From positions 3,730,001-3,794,000 of the forward strand of contig OY783192.1 in NCBI GenBank assembly GCA_963678675.1: a stretch of 64,000 nt of DNA. Direction: 5' to 3'. Shown here piece by piece: positions 33,701 to 44,675 of the stretch. A program made the translations under genes and the position numbers. Every line of letters starts with the position of its first letter. Position 1 is the stretch's first letter. The notes beneath the pieces are model-generated. The model saw only the letters and a program-made list of their open reading frames with translations, was not told the DNA's origin and did not search any database. The stretch is from Xiphydria camelus. Lineage: Eukaryota; Arthropoda; Insecta; Hymenoptera; Xiphydriidae.

Positions 33701-33820
33701 CTATAATGATGAAGAAACGGTAGCTGTTGAGGAAAGTCGATCCTGCGAGTAATGTATCGTTAGCACTCCTTCAGGGATAGGATTTTGCCTCACCAGTTCA
33801 ATCAGTTTCTCGTCATTCAT
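33701..33820 (-). pseudogene. MADF-domain protein relic of the Harbinger element
   Basis: PIF/Harbinger elements carry a second gene for a Myb/MADF DNA-binding partner that helps the transposase enter the nucleus and bind the ends. An ATG at 33820 (minus strand) starts MNDEKLIELVRQNPI, a good match to the first helix of a MADF domain (pattern LIxLVxxxPxLY). After residue 15 the match stops, and 24 unrelated residues run to a stop at 33701. The rest of the domain was removed by the internal deletion. It converges with the transposase relic on the other strand. Confidence 0.65.
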
Positions 33821-34097
33821 ATTTCAAAACTAAAAGCAAACGCGCTGTCCGCCAAACAATATGTAACTGACCCGCAAAGACTGTTCCCGCTATCCCCTTA
33901 CCGCTTCCGACACGTTTCAGTCTGTCCGTCAAAAATACGTTTGCGTTTAAACTGAACGGAAGTGTTCGGAAACGGTATCTAAACGGAACGCGGAAAGTGT
34001 GTATACCTACACTTATTTTCATGTCATAATATTTTATGTAAACGGAACGGAACCGATATGGAACGGAAACGGAACGTATAGTGAGAATCAACCTTTA

Positions 34098-36264
34098 TTC
34101 TTTCCAATACGGAGCGTCGATGTTAACTGTTGCGTATCCGTAAGAAAAACTAGCGAGAGTAAATCTAGCTAAACAGAGAAACAGTTTTTATAGAAAACTT
34201 GTTAGATGTGAAACATCGAAATTCTTCGTTGTAGAAAGTATGCGATAGGAAGGATGGACCACGCGTCCGTCGAAAGAAAACGTGCGCCAGTGCGCATTTG
34301 TATTTATGACTGTGATACTATAGGTACTGATAAACTATAATTCTTTCAACAAGATGTTTCAACCAAAAAAAAATAAGGTCGAAGAGATGCGAAAAATTAA
34401 ATTCGTCGCTCGAATCCTAACGATCTTAATTTATTTTCTTATTTTTTCCTATTCGTTCTCTCGGCATATCCGCTATAACTCACGCTACTTACTTAAGTCG
34501 CGTCAATATTTGAACACCTATAAAATACCTATGTAATATATACCTGTGTAGATCGACTTGGTGCCTCGCATTTGGTTATTACGGCGCATGAGCATGTTCC
34601 ATTTACCGAATATCTCGAATTTCCCTCACCTCGTATCTTCAGCGTCGAAACACCGAAAAGATTCCACGTCAATTTTACGCAGTTACACCAATAGGTACCA
34701 CGGAGGTACACGGAGGATCCAGAGGACTACGGCCGTCGAGGAGGCGGAAGGGAAGGCGAAGTGGAGTAGGAACGTGCGACGCGGCCAGAGATTCGGAACT
34801 TTTCTCCTCCTTGAAAGGCACATCGCACGCATCGCCCGTCCGTCTCGCGTTACGGGAGTTTGCCTCGCGCCGCGAAACGCGATGAAAGCCCCTGCGAAAA
34901 ATGACGCCGCGGCGCGGCGCGGGCAAATTTTGCGCCGAAATTCCGCGCTATACTCCCCGACAAATCGCGCCGTCGCACACGGTCGAGCGCACCTAATCGC
35001 CGCGCGATTCGGGCGTCTGTTCCATAATTATCCGTTACCACTTGAGTACACGGAGCGGCAACTGTCGCGACACGATGTATAGGTGCAGTGTACGCGTGTC
35101 GGCGGCTCTGGCCCAATTGCGCAAAAGAAAATCAATATTTGCTCCGTCGGATCTATTTCTGAACGCGATTAGACGCGTACACAGACTGCGTCGGACCCAT
35201 GGTACGGTGACAGGACCAGAAAAATTAGACAAACAGAACGAACATTTATCCTTCCACGTTTTTGCGTTCGCCTTTCTTGCAGGGCTATACGCGTACAGAG
35301 TGTGCTGCTGGTGCGCGCGAGAAACGCCGATAATTTATCGATTTGTGTAGGAGCGATTACGTTTCCACGGGTTATTCTTCACTCGTCGTTAATTGCCGCC
35401 GATCCGTGCGCGACTCCTACCTACATTCGGGGTCGAGAAACTATTTGTCCGGCCGTCCGTATTCGGCTAGTCGCGGAAGATAACGTCGTCTCTCGTCATC
35501 TCCGGCGATTATTCGCTCCGTCACGCTTCCAACCCCTCCGGCGCGCGGGGGTCCTACTTCAGTGCCGCCGCGCGCGGTCCCTTTTCGCGCTCCTCGCGCG
35601 GTGAGTTCAATTGCGCGCGTGTGTGTTGGGCATAGCCGGTCGGACAGGTGAGAGCGGACCGAGCGGGATAAAACAAACAAATTATCGTAGGAGTCGCTTG
35701 TTTATTATTGGGTGGGGACACGGGGAACCACGCCTTTGTCAAGCACGCCCTCCGACCACCCCTCTAACCCCTGCCATCCCCCTACGAGCTGCCGTAGCCC
35801 CCTCTCCGCCGTGTCGCTTCACGCTCGAGCTTACGGCGACAGTGATGACGTCACGCGAGTCAGCATGCAACAGGCGGCTTCAGCGGCAGCGTCGGATCGG
35901 CTTCTCTCGGCTCGGATTTGGCGAAGCTCCGCGAGACGCCACAGCGTCGGTGCGATGAAATTGATCAGGAAACCGGCCAAATCGCCCGAGTTTTCGAGGA
36001 TGATAGATTATCGCACGCTTTTGCGATCGCGTATCGCGGCGGTGAATACAGATGTCTCTCGATTAATTAAGAATTGTAGTGGGATCGAATTAAAATTTCA
36101 AATCGACCTGAATCTGTATTCGATTTGTTATGGATGTACCTAAGTGTTCACGCGAGATACATTTCCTGTACACACGGTCCTAATTTTAATCCGGTCAGTG
36201 TGCAGTTTGTTTTCATTTTTTCTATAGCAGTCATTATTTTTTTCTGATAAAAAATAAATTACTA
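34098..36264. other. Large CpG-rich single-copy block
   Basis: 34120-34560 is AT-rich; 34560-36150 is CpG-rich with many overlapping ORFs on both strands (34558-35082 plus, 35035-35232 minus, 35611-35958 and 35712-36143 plus). A CRE palindrome TGACGTCA sits at 35846-35853. No recognisable protein domain, so no gene is called. Confidence 0.35.
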
Positions 36265-36481
36265 CCCTGAGAAAAATGATTAGTAACGTTAGTCATAGAC
36301 ACGTTTGGTTGATATGGGAACAACGAAATATTTGTATCGCGACAACGAATTTTAGGATGTCATGACCAAACATTTTTAAAATAATGTGTCGTCATGAATA
36401 ACATTTTATTTGACGTAACCAAATGTTTGTTGTCGCGATAAAAATGTTTCGTTGATTCCACATCGACTAATCACTTACCAC
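36265..36481. mobile_element. Foldback MITE family T
   Basis: CCCTGAGAAAAATGATTAG at the left, flanked by TA. The arms GGGAACAACGAAATATTTG, CGCGACAACGAA and their inverses TTTGTTGTCGCG, GTTTCGTTGATTCC form a foldback. Its left end resembles the family A end. Non-coding. Confidence 0.68.
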
Positions 36482-36537
36482 TAGGTAATCAATTTAGGTC
36501 ATCAGCGCACGTTAGCTACCGAACGCAATAATGATCT

Positions 36538-36790
36538 TGTGGAGGACCCGTCGCGCTACGGCGCCCTGCCGCCAGGTGGCGCCGACCTTCGACTCCACGG
36601 CTTTCGGCTTCTCGTTAGTGGTCCAACAACGGGCGAGTTTCTATATAAGACCGCAACTGCCCGTCTCTCACCGAGGACCACAGAGCGTCTAAGGCAGGAG
36701 TCGGCCTAGGCTTACTGCAGACGAGTCCACAGGCCGACTCCGGGACGAGACGCTCTGCCGACTAGATGGCGACCACATCCTTTCGCCACA
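36538..36790 (+). mobile_element. Solo LTR, Ty3/Gypsy-like, with target duplication
   Basis: 253 bp beginning TGTGGAGGACCC and ending TCGCCACA, flanked by an exact 4-bp duplication ATCT (36534-36537 and 36791-36794). A TATATAA box lies at 36643-36649, followed by a transcribed-region-like stretch (GGAGTCGGCCTAGGCTTACT). No internal region or second LTR adjoins, so it is a solo LTR left by recombination. A 4-bp duplication fits Ty3/Gypsy-type elements. Relatives at 41665-41866 and 56751-56970. Confidence 0.82.
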
Positions 36791-36794
36791 ATCT

Positions 36795-37547
36795 CAGAAT
36801 ACAATTTTCCTTCACTAGAAGAAATTATTATTACCTACTCTTCGATGAAATTATTATTACCTATCTGATGCGTTCGCGTATCCGCATACGAGTACCTTGT
36901 ATGTGCATGCGTATGTATGTATCACACATTCGCTCATTATGCACCCATGACGACAGGCCAGCTAGAATCCCCATCGTTATCCGCGAGGAAAACGAAAACC
37001 TCAGCATGCGTCGCGCGGTTCCCGCAATCCTCGTCATAATATAGCGTGGTTGTAAATTATACCGGCAGATAGAGAGAAATTCATGCACTCTCTGATGACG
37101 CAGCGGTAACCACTGGTCACGCGATGATCAAAGGTAGGCAGTAATGGCCCGTGAGAGGATATCAGCCTGTATTTCGCCTAATATACCGCGCGCCCAGCGC
37201 TAAATGCTGACTGCTCGCAATTTTGAGAGAACCATAAATTGTCCGGCAATGCGTGTGATGCGTATCGGTACACGAACCTGCGCCGTTATACCTGGTAGGG
37301 TAAAATTGGGTTGAAGAGAAAGTTTGAAATCGAATATCTTGAAATCAATTGCAGATATCGAAGAAAAGTTTAAATAAAAAATGTGCAGCTACATTTTTAC
37401 TATAAGAAAGCCGCTTCGCATTTTTCACTTATCTCCACTGCGTTTCGAGATAATCGCGTTCAAAGTTAAACGGGGACTGGAGCATCCGTTCCACTTTTAC
37501 CCTGGGTAAGCGTTCCATTGAAATTCGCGCCTTGTTCTTTTCTTACG
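36795..37547. other. Single-copy DNA
   Basis: Mixed composition. ORFs 36766-37044 (plus) and 36861-37088 (minus) oppose one another, and the first starts inside the LTR. Nothing else recognised. Confidence 0.35.
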
Positions 37548-37775
37548 CACCCAGGGAAAAGGTCCGCAGTTAAACACGAACTTAATAGAAAAATTGATTT
37601 CTGATGAATAGGAATTTATTCACATCGAACAAAAGTCTATTTGAATTAAATAAATCTATTCGAATTAAAATAATGTATTTAATTCAAATAGAGATCCGAT
37701 GTGAATAAATTCTTATTCATCTGAAATCAATTTTTCTATTAGGTTCCTATTCAACTAGACCTTTTCTCTCAATGC
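37548..37775 (+). mobile_element. MITE family C, copy 3
   Basis: CACCCAGGGAAAAGGTC at the left, AGACCTTTTCTCTCAATG at the right. The arms pair through ATAGGAATTTATTCACATCG and its inverse. The shortest of the three copies. Confidence 0.82.
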
Positions 37776-38601
37776 GTTCGCGTAGAGCACTGCTAATTAA
37801 TTCTTTTCCCCGCTTTACGACATCCACTATGTCCCGTATTCATAGTCAGAACTTGCAAACAAGTACCTACGACTCAAATCGCCGTCTCGACTAATAAGTG
37901 ATCTCCGATGCTGACTCAAATCCACGCTTATTTATAAGTAGCGACAATGAACACTGGCCTGTGATTCTGTATCGTTTTCCATCGAGTTCCCGTTGCGTTG
38001 TACGAAAATCACAGAAACGCGGGTGCATTAAATCACCACAGAATTTTACCTATCGTGCTCCGCAGGCCGGGGGGAGCTTTCAAGAGCGCGGAAATTTTGC
38101 ATATCGCACGGTTTTTCCCGTGGCGCGGACGTTGCCGAAAAGCGTAATAAAGCGACTGACTTGGGGTGACTCGCGCTGCCGCACAGACCGTCTATGTACG
38201 GTACGACGCGCGCCCCCATGGTGTCGGATATAATGGGGAACTACGCGCGTTATACGCGCGGTGTCGATATAATGGTTCTCCCCGTATATAACGGTGGGTC
38301 GTGCAGGTCAAGTGTGCGCACACTAATCATGTTCTTGGTCAGGCGCGGTGATGTCGCGCTAAATGCAAACTGCAGCACGACGGCACAATGGCCCTCGCGC
38401 GCGCGATGGTAGGGGCAGATGCTGCGGCGAAATGCTGCGCGGACTTCCTTTGGGGTGGCTTTAAAGAACCCGCCACCGCGACTCGGGGGACTTTTCGTCG
38501 TGCGACGACCGCTGTCGAGTCTGTGCTATGCGGGTTGATCGTGAGCTCTACGCGAGTCTATTAACTCTCCTTGGGAGTGGTTGGGGTCATTTTGATAGGT
38601 A
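37776..38601. other. CpG-rich single-copy block
   Basis: A short direct repeat of GATATAATGG (38230 and 38265) brackets the palindromic CGCGCGTTATACGCGCG. ORFs at 37898-38233 and 38194-38412 lack domains. Confidence 0.35.
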
Positions 38602-38876
38602 CACGGAAAGAAATAATTTGTCAGTGTATAACACTGTTTAAGTTACTCTGACGAATATTTGATTTAAAATAGTGATAACCAGATTGACTTGTTGGCATAA
38701 CAAATCAATTTGTTGTGGCAACGAGAAGAAAAGCTATATGATTTTCACCGTAACCACGGAAATCTGTCAGACATTTTCATCTCAACGATAAAGCATTTTT
38801 GTTGCTGTAACGAAAAATAATGCTATAATAATTGATTTTCGATTTTTCTACTGAGGCAAAACTAGTTTTTTCCGTG
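38602..38876. mobile_element. MITE family U
   Basis: CACGGAAAGAAATAATTTG at the left and TTTTTTCCGTG at the right, TA at 38600-38601 and 38877-38878. No coding capacity and no second copy in the window. Confidence 0.68.
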
Positions 38877-39342
38877 TACGAGTACGAAATTGAGACGGAA
38901 GGAATAATTCGCTTGTTAAGCTTAAAATTATACAGTATCCTATATTCGCTGTGTTTTCCTCTAAAATTGTTTATTTTCCTGTTTACCGAATTCTCGAGAG
39001 TCTCAAACAGATCCGTCCCTAAAAAGGACGCGCTGCAACGAATCTCCAAAAAATGAAGCCAGCCTTCCGTCAATTTTATTGGCCGATTTCATATTGATTT
39101 TCGCTGGCTCAAAACTTGAATCTCGAAAGCACAAAAAGGAATTTTCAAATATCATGTCACAAGGAATCTCTCTCTTGAAAAAGTGAAGCCACTTTTTCGT
39201 GAATTTTACCAGCCGAATTCGCTATCTCGAATTTCGAATATTGAAAGTAGCGCGAGAGAGTGACGAGTAACATTTGCCAATTGTCGATGTATAGAAATGT
39301 GATAATGTAACGACAAATAAATGAAAAGTGCGCGAGGAGCGC
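38877..39342. repeat. Imperfect direct repeat, about 120-bp period
   Basis: The words CGAATCTCCAAAAAATGAAGCC, CGTCAATTTTATTGGCCG and ATCTCGAAAG (39038-39130) recur diverged as GGAATCTC, AAGTGAAGCC, CGTGAATTTTACCAGCCG and ATATTGAAAG (39161-39248). Non-coding. Confidence 0.5.
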
Positions 39343-40192
39343 CTACCTTGTTGCTAATAGTATATTTATAAAAGGAAAAGGACAAATGTACAGATAATTT
39401 TTTAATTTCATTGCCTCCACCGAAATCTCTTTACTCGTGTCGTGTTTTACCAAAGCGACGTCTCCCAGGTGCAAAACACCTCCGTGGAATTCACGGTCCG
39501 ATGTGTGCCATTGGCACTTTGAAGTCTCGCATCTGCGGTTACCTAAAGCAGCCCCCACGGTATCACTCGGGGGCGCTTAATCCCTTCACACGACGGGACA
39601 GATTCAGTAACGCGATTTCGAGAGCGGTGCCGGGGGATTCGCCGTGCATTCAAAGACTCCGTCTCGACTCCATCTCGCGCTGTGCGGTGGTTGTGGAGTG
39701 GGCAAGGTACTCCTACACACCCTCACACGTATACGTCGTCCTACGGCCTTCGGCAAGCGCTTCCAAGTGTGCAGGAGTAGCGGGGAGGGGGTGATTCAAA
39801 GAAACGAAGCGGTCGAACGTGTCCGTAATAAGGGCGGATTATACCCTTCACGCACTACTCGATTTTAAATCCCCCGCAATCCCACGCGACTAGATACATA
39901 GGTACGCTCGCACACCTGTTTCCACTCTTTCCCCTCCACTCCTGTATCACTCCACAAGTTCTCGACTACCGTGTGTACACTGCAGCGCGGATACAGATCC
40001 CACAACAGCGGCTATAAGTCGTCATTGTGCCCCGCGATCAGGGTCCACGCCACGTTACCTCTTTGGCTCGTGGTGGGAAAATTTGGTGAAACCGAGCGCG
40101 CGAGGAGGGCTCGCGTGTGCGAAAGCGAGAGAACCTCTCGCTCGGTCCCTCTTCCTCTTCACCCCCCTCTTGTCCGTCGCTTCTTGTCGACG
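39343..40192. other. CpG-rich single-copy block
   Basis: Overlapping ORFs (39411-39794, 39644-39868 and 39971-40198 plus; 40038-40262 minus), the last running into a MITE. None recognised. Confidence 0.35.
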
Positions 40193-40193
40193 T

Positions 40194-40460
40194 ACTGAGA
40201 AAAATAATCAGGTCAAACTGACAAAACGCAGCTAGCCGAATACGTTCAGTTGTTCTAACCAAAACACCGGTCAGTTGAACGAAATATCAAGTTATTCTAA
40301 CGGAATGTCTAGTTATTCCGACCAAAAGTTTAATTATTCTGATTAAATAGTGGTCGGTTTAACCGAAGAGAGATGAGGGGGATCCATATTTCACCAAACA
40401 CTTTGGTCATCGTTTCCAAGATTTTGGTTAAATTGACTAAGTTATTATTTTTTCTCAGTG
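40194..40460 (-). mobile_element. MITE family A, copy A5
   Basis: ACTGAGAAAAATAATCAGG at the left, TTTTTTCTCAGTG at the right, orientation opposite to A1. The interior GTTGTTCTAACC / TTATTCTAACGGAA words match the family. Confidence 0.85.
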
Positions 40461-40514
40461 TGGTATCGCTCGTCGTGCGGAACGAAATTCTCGAATTTTT
40501 CTCAGGTATCTATA

Positions 40515-40757
40515 CGGAGAAAAGAATTAGTTGAATTTACTGAAAATTACTTGCAGGTAATTATTTATTTATATCAATGAAATCTTTTAATACATCTCAA
40601 CGAAGTATTTCTTCCTTACAATCATGTGGAATAATACGTAATTGCTAGGAAGAAATGTCAAATTAACATGAAAAAAAATCAAATCGATGCAAATAAATAA
40701 TTAATCACGCCCCTGCAAGTAGTTATCAGTAGATCCAACTAATTCTTTTTCGCTGTG
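40515..40757 (+). mobile_element. MITE family B, copy 3
   Basis: CGGAGAAAAGAATTAGTTG at the left, CTAATTCTTTTTCGCTGTG at the right, TA flanks (40513-40514, 40758-40759). Somewhat diverged TIRs. Confidence 0.85.
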
Positions 40758-40759
40758 TA

Positions 40760-41365
40760 CGTACGACCACGGCAATACAATTGCTTCCACTCGACGGTAC
40801 CATAATACGACGAGTCGTTTCCTTTATAGCGGGTGAAACGGACATTTTTCGCGTAATTTGACGCGTACGTCGAACGCACCTAAGTTGAAGCGTGGGTTGT
40901 ATCCGTGTATATGCGAACGCTGTAACAGTATCGCTCGGGGATTCGAGTATAGAGGGAGAATATCGGACGACACCTCGATGTCACCTGGATCGGTCACTTC
41001 ACGGTGGTCCATTTCCCATCGGCCGTCATCTGCCAACCCCCTCGCGGAGCCCGTTATACCTCCCCGCCGGTATAAGATGTCCCGGTGTCCCAACGTTTCC
41101 TCGGGTCATTCTATACGCCGTCGAGATATTCCTCGCGGCGGGAATATTATGACCGTGTTACCGGCGTAGGAGTCGCTTGTTTTTATAGATATTTACGCCA
41201 AAGGGGCTGAGTGGGTATAGATTCTCGCGTATCGAAGTACCGAATAGGTGCAGGGTACAGGATATACGAAGGTGCCTATGGAGGGACACGCGGTGGTGCC
41301 TTTTGACTGACAGTTCTCTATAGCCTCACCACACTGCGTGGGGGTAAAAGGTGTTGGTCGCTATA
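40760..41365. other. CpG-rich single-copy block
   Basis: ORFs 40824-41093 (minus), 40858-41169 and 40892-41152 (plus) occupy the same DNA in three frames. No gene called. Confidence 0.35.
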
Positions 41366-41515
41366 CATTGAGAAAAATAACCTGGCCAATTTAACCAAAA
41401 TTCTGGAGACCATAAAAAACCGTTTGGCGAAATATGAATCCTCCATCTGTTTGGTTAAACTGATCATTTTCTGGATAGAATAACTGGACATGCAGTTAAG
41501 ATTATTAAATATCAT
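41366..41515 (+). mobile_element. MITE family A, copy A6 (truncated)
   Basis: CATTGAGAAAAATAACCTGG at the left with TA before it; colinear with A1 for about 150 bp, then lost. It abuts the family S fragment. Confidence 0.75.
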
Positions 41516-41575
41516 GTACTTCCGGCGTCATGGATTCTGCCACTGGTGAGTTTCCAGCTCACGACGTTCCAGCCA
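41516..41575 (+). mobile_element. TIR element family S, left-end fragment
   Basis: GTACTTCCGGCGTCATGG and ATTCTGCCACTGGTGAG match the left arm of 19596-19827. The rest is missing; a CA-rich microsatellite-like stretch follows. Confidence 0.6.
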
Positions 41576-41664
41576 CACACACACGCTCAGTCAGCCCTCC
41601 ACACCGACACCTCGCATCATTCCGCCTGCATCCTGCTGCCGTCACTGGAGGGGGAATACTGTAT

Positions 41665-41866
41665 CGGCCCGACGCCAGATGGCGTCGACCCATCTCGGCT
41701 CTCGGTAGTGTCCGACAACGGTACAGGTATATAAGAGCGCAACTCACGGAGGAGTCACGGAGCGTTAAGACGCAGGAGTTGGCCTAGCCTTACTGACGAG
41801 TTCACAGACCGACTCCGGGACGAAACGCTCCGCTGATTAGATGGCGACAACATCTCAGTCGCCACA
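41665..41866 (+). mobile_element. Solo LTR relative, 5' end lost
   Basis: It shares CGCCAGATGGCG, the TATATAAG box (41728-41735), GGAGTTGGCCTAGCCTTACT, CCGACTCCGGGACGA and the terminal TCGCCACA with 36538-36790. No target duplication found and the TGTGG start is missing, so it is older or truncated. The 65-codon minus ORF (41802-41999) is spurious. Confidence 0.72.
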
Positions 41867-41955
41867 AGCGAGATATAGCCGCTGGAATCTCCAGTTGCCT
41901 TGGTTGCGAAGGCGAAGACGGTTCTTGCTGCTGCTGTAATGATTCAGGGCTGGAA

Positions 41956-42685
41956 ATGAGGAGCAATCGCGCAAAAAAAAAGCAATCGCACAAAAGCAAT
42001 CGCGCAAGAAAAATGAGTTACACGTCGTTCCCCTATTTTACTACTTTGGGTCTCCTCTATCGATATACAAAGTCAGGTTCGAGGAAAAACCGATATTTTC
42101 CGTGTAAAATCCTATATAAACTTGAGCATTTCGAGCAAAACCCGATAAATCCGCTTGGGAAAAAGATGAAACTACAGACATCCGATGATACAAGCTGTTA
42201 CTAAGCGGACCTGTTATTGATGAGGATGGGAATGAAGAGCAGCATCAATTTTGTGATTGCCTCGAAGAGAAAACCGGACTCCATGTTTAGTTCAGCAACT
42301 TTGGTATAATAAAATGAAATTATTTGTAACGATTAAACATTTGTTATTATTGTGATTACGATTATTATCATTAGTAGTATTAATAACGCCAGTTTCGAAT
42401 AATATTTAGGCAAACAAATGAAGCAGTCTCGAAAATTTTTAGAAAATACCGCCAAAAGTAGAATTTCGTGCAAAAGCCGATTAAGTCCAACCAATTTTCT
42501 TTTCTAAAAAAATGTGCTACTTCAATTTTTACTCAATAATAAGATTCTATGCTTCAACCCCTAAGCCATATTTCAACGTAAAATTTTTCCAAACATTTCC
42601 AGGCGATCGCGTGCTATAGGTTTTCGTCGATTTTCTCGAAATTACAAAAAATGGATTTATCGGTTTTTGCGCAATTGCTCCTCAT
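41956..42685 (+). mobile_element. 730-bp TIR element, superfamily unknown
   Basis: TIRs ATGAGGAGCAATCGCGCAAA and its inverse TTTGCGCAATTGCTCCTCAT. The left end repeats AAAGCAATCGC(G/A)CA three times in a row. An open frame with an acidic tail (42189-42290) and an AATAAA word at 42306 suggest it derives from a coding element. The flanks do not give a clear target duplication. Confidence 0.75.
42189..42290 (+). pseudogene. Possible C-terminal coding relic in TIR element
   Basis: The frame between a TGA at 42186 and a TAG at 42288 reads YKLLLSGPVIDEDGNEEQ, then HQFCDCLEEKTGLHV. The acidic, non-repetitive composition and the AATAAA word 16 bp after the stop look like the 3' end of a real gene. 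I do not recognise the protein. A 33-codon frame can also arise by chance. Confidence 0.25.
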
Positions 42686-44407
42686 AATATAAGAATGCGC
42701 GTCCATTAGTTTCGCGATACGCTAACGCCGTTTCTATTACGGAGCGGAAAAGTAACGATTGGACGAATTCGGTGATGAGAGGTGCGGAGATATACAAAAG
42801 AAAAAGGTGTACCTCGCTCCGGTGGCTGATAATCTTAGATTAATTCTTAATGTCTAAACGTTCCGCGGATGCCGAGATTCGAGCGAATCGTTATTCGGTT
42901 GCTGGCCGTCCAGATTCCGTCCGAGACATCCGAAACAAACAGGGCAACTTGTCTACTATTTTACGTTCGTGATGATATCTTTTATCACGCATATCCCACA
43001 GTGGAGTTTTTGCATTTACAATGCTAATTAGTTTCTCACTATCCATGATATCGCCCAAAATAGATATTTATTGATGAAAGGTACACAAATAACTGCAATA
43101 ACCTAGTAAACCTTCACGTATTCGCTTTTTTAACGTCCGACTAATCCCATTTCAATCGGATCCAACCGTGAGTCGGCCGTGTTTGGTCGCATTCGGCCGA
43201 CCAGGCTGTGTGCAGTAGACGCGCGTGAACACCTACGTTTGTCTTGGGATCAGTCAGCCGTAGTCTGTCATAATTCGGCCGACTGATTACTCGGACGAAT
43301 ACGGCTCCACAGTGGACAGCCAGCCTGGGCTCCGCGGAACATTCCCGACTATCGTTTGTACCGTATGTCCGCGATCAATCAGACCATAGCAAAAATGCGA
43401 GTTTTGCATGAGCACTCCCGTGGGTCTCCTCGTCCAATAGAATCACCGGAGAAGCGTGAATGCGCATGCATAGTTATCCGCGGTGTTGGCGTCGTCAGCA
43501 AGTTCAGATCGGTTTTCATTCAAATCCGCTTTGAATGACGGTATGCACTTCAATTGAGTCGACCGTAGTTGAACGGTACTCAACGGATCTTCCTGTTTTG
43601 CCATGAAGCACCAATCAAATTGCTAAATTCCAAATTTCCATGGCGAAACACTGACATTTGCTCGAACTTTTCAGCTACGTTCGACTCGATAAAAGTACCG
43701 TCACCCAAAGCGGATCGATCAGAGTCATTGACGCTACCCTACGTGTACCTATACGTGCGCGTCACTCGTAGACGGATTGCAAAGTAGACGCGCGATTCGT
43801 CATTGGCGCTCGGATTTGTGGAAGTGACGGAAGCGCGTGCCGCGCGCGAGGCAGAGCGAAATAAGTTCCATATCGCGCGTTCCAACGTGTGGCTGATCGC
43901 CGAGTGATCGATGGTCAGAGCGCTGACTCAGCGACATTTGAGGGAGCGGAATTAGTTGCGAGCTGTCATCGTCGACGAGATGTGGCGATGGGAGAGAAAA
44001 TAAGTACCTATATATAGTAGCTCGTAGAAATCCGTTGGCTGCTCCGGCGAAGAGATTCTTCCGTAAGAAAATCCATCGCGCGATTTCTCATGGTCGACTG
44101 ACTTTAGCCGGAGCATTTCTTTGTTCATCATCGACGTGGTCATTTCGTGAGGACGCGACTCGTAAAAATAGTTGGACACCCTCATATGGAGTCAAAGTTC
44201 GAAAGTCGTTAGTATAGCGCTTAACTTGCCGAACATCGAAGCCCTCTTGCGCATCTGTACGATGAAATCAACGTTCGCCCCAAACGTGGCACACGCGTCG
44301 CGGTATACCAAGTGTTTTCGGGGATGGGGCACATAGGAGATGCGTGAGTGCGAGTGAGAAAGTTGATTAACCCGAGTAAATGCATTATATAAGAAAAGAG
44401 AGAGAGT
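42686..44407. other. Single-copy DNA
   Basis: A cluster of TCGGCCG / ATTCGGCCGA words lies at 43170-43310. The rest is mixed, with opposing ORFs (43952-44185 minus, 44035-44217 plus). No gene supported. Confidence 0.35.
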
Positions 44408-44650
44408 ATTTTAGTCGATTTAATTAAAATCTCGGAGATGATGATCAAGCCGTTCGGTGAAATATGGGTTATCCACCTATTTGGTTGACCATTTTTCGGT
44501 TAAAATAACTAAACGTTCAGTCGGAATAACTAAACGTTTTGTTAGAGTAACTTGATATCTAGTTCAACTGATCAGTATTTTGGTTAGAATAACTAAACGC
44601 GTTTAACCAGATGCGTTTTGTTATTTTAATCTAATCATTTTTCTCAGTAT
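44408..44650 (+). mobile_element. MITE family A, copy A7
   Basis: Left TIR degraded; interior (GGTTAAAATAACTAAACG, GAATAACTAAACGCGTTTAA) and right end CATTTTTCTCAGTA intact. Colinear with A1. Confidence 0.8.
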
Positions 44651-44675
44651 GCATAAGGGTCCATGCACAATAAAT

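Larger units (their letters stand above)
33353..34095 (+). mobile_element. Internally deleted PIF/Harbinger-like transposon
   Basis: TIRs of about 39 bp: AAGGTTGATTCTCACTATAC and its inverse GTATAGTGAGAATCAACCTT, followed inward by CGTTCCGTTTCCGTTCC-type words repeated on both sides. The flanks fit TTA (3 bp) or TA. The interior carries relics of both genes typical of the superfamily: a transposase N-terminus on the plus strand and a MADF-domain start on the minus strand, converging on a deletion. It lies only 44 bp downstream of the pogo-like element. Confidence 0.82.
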
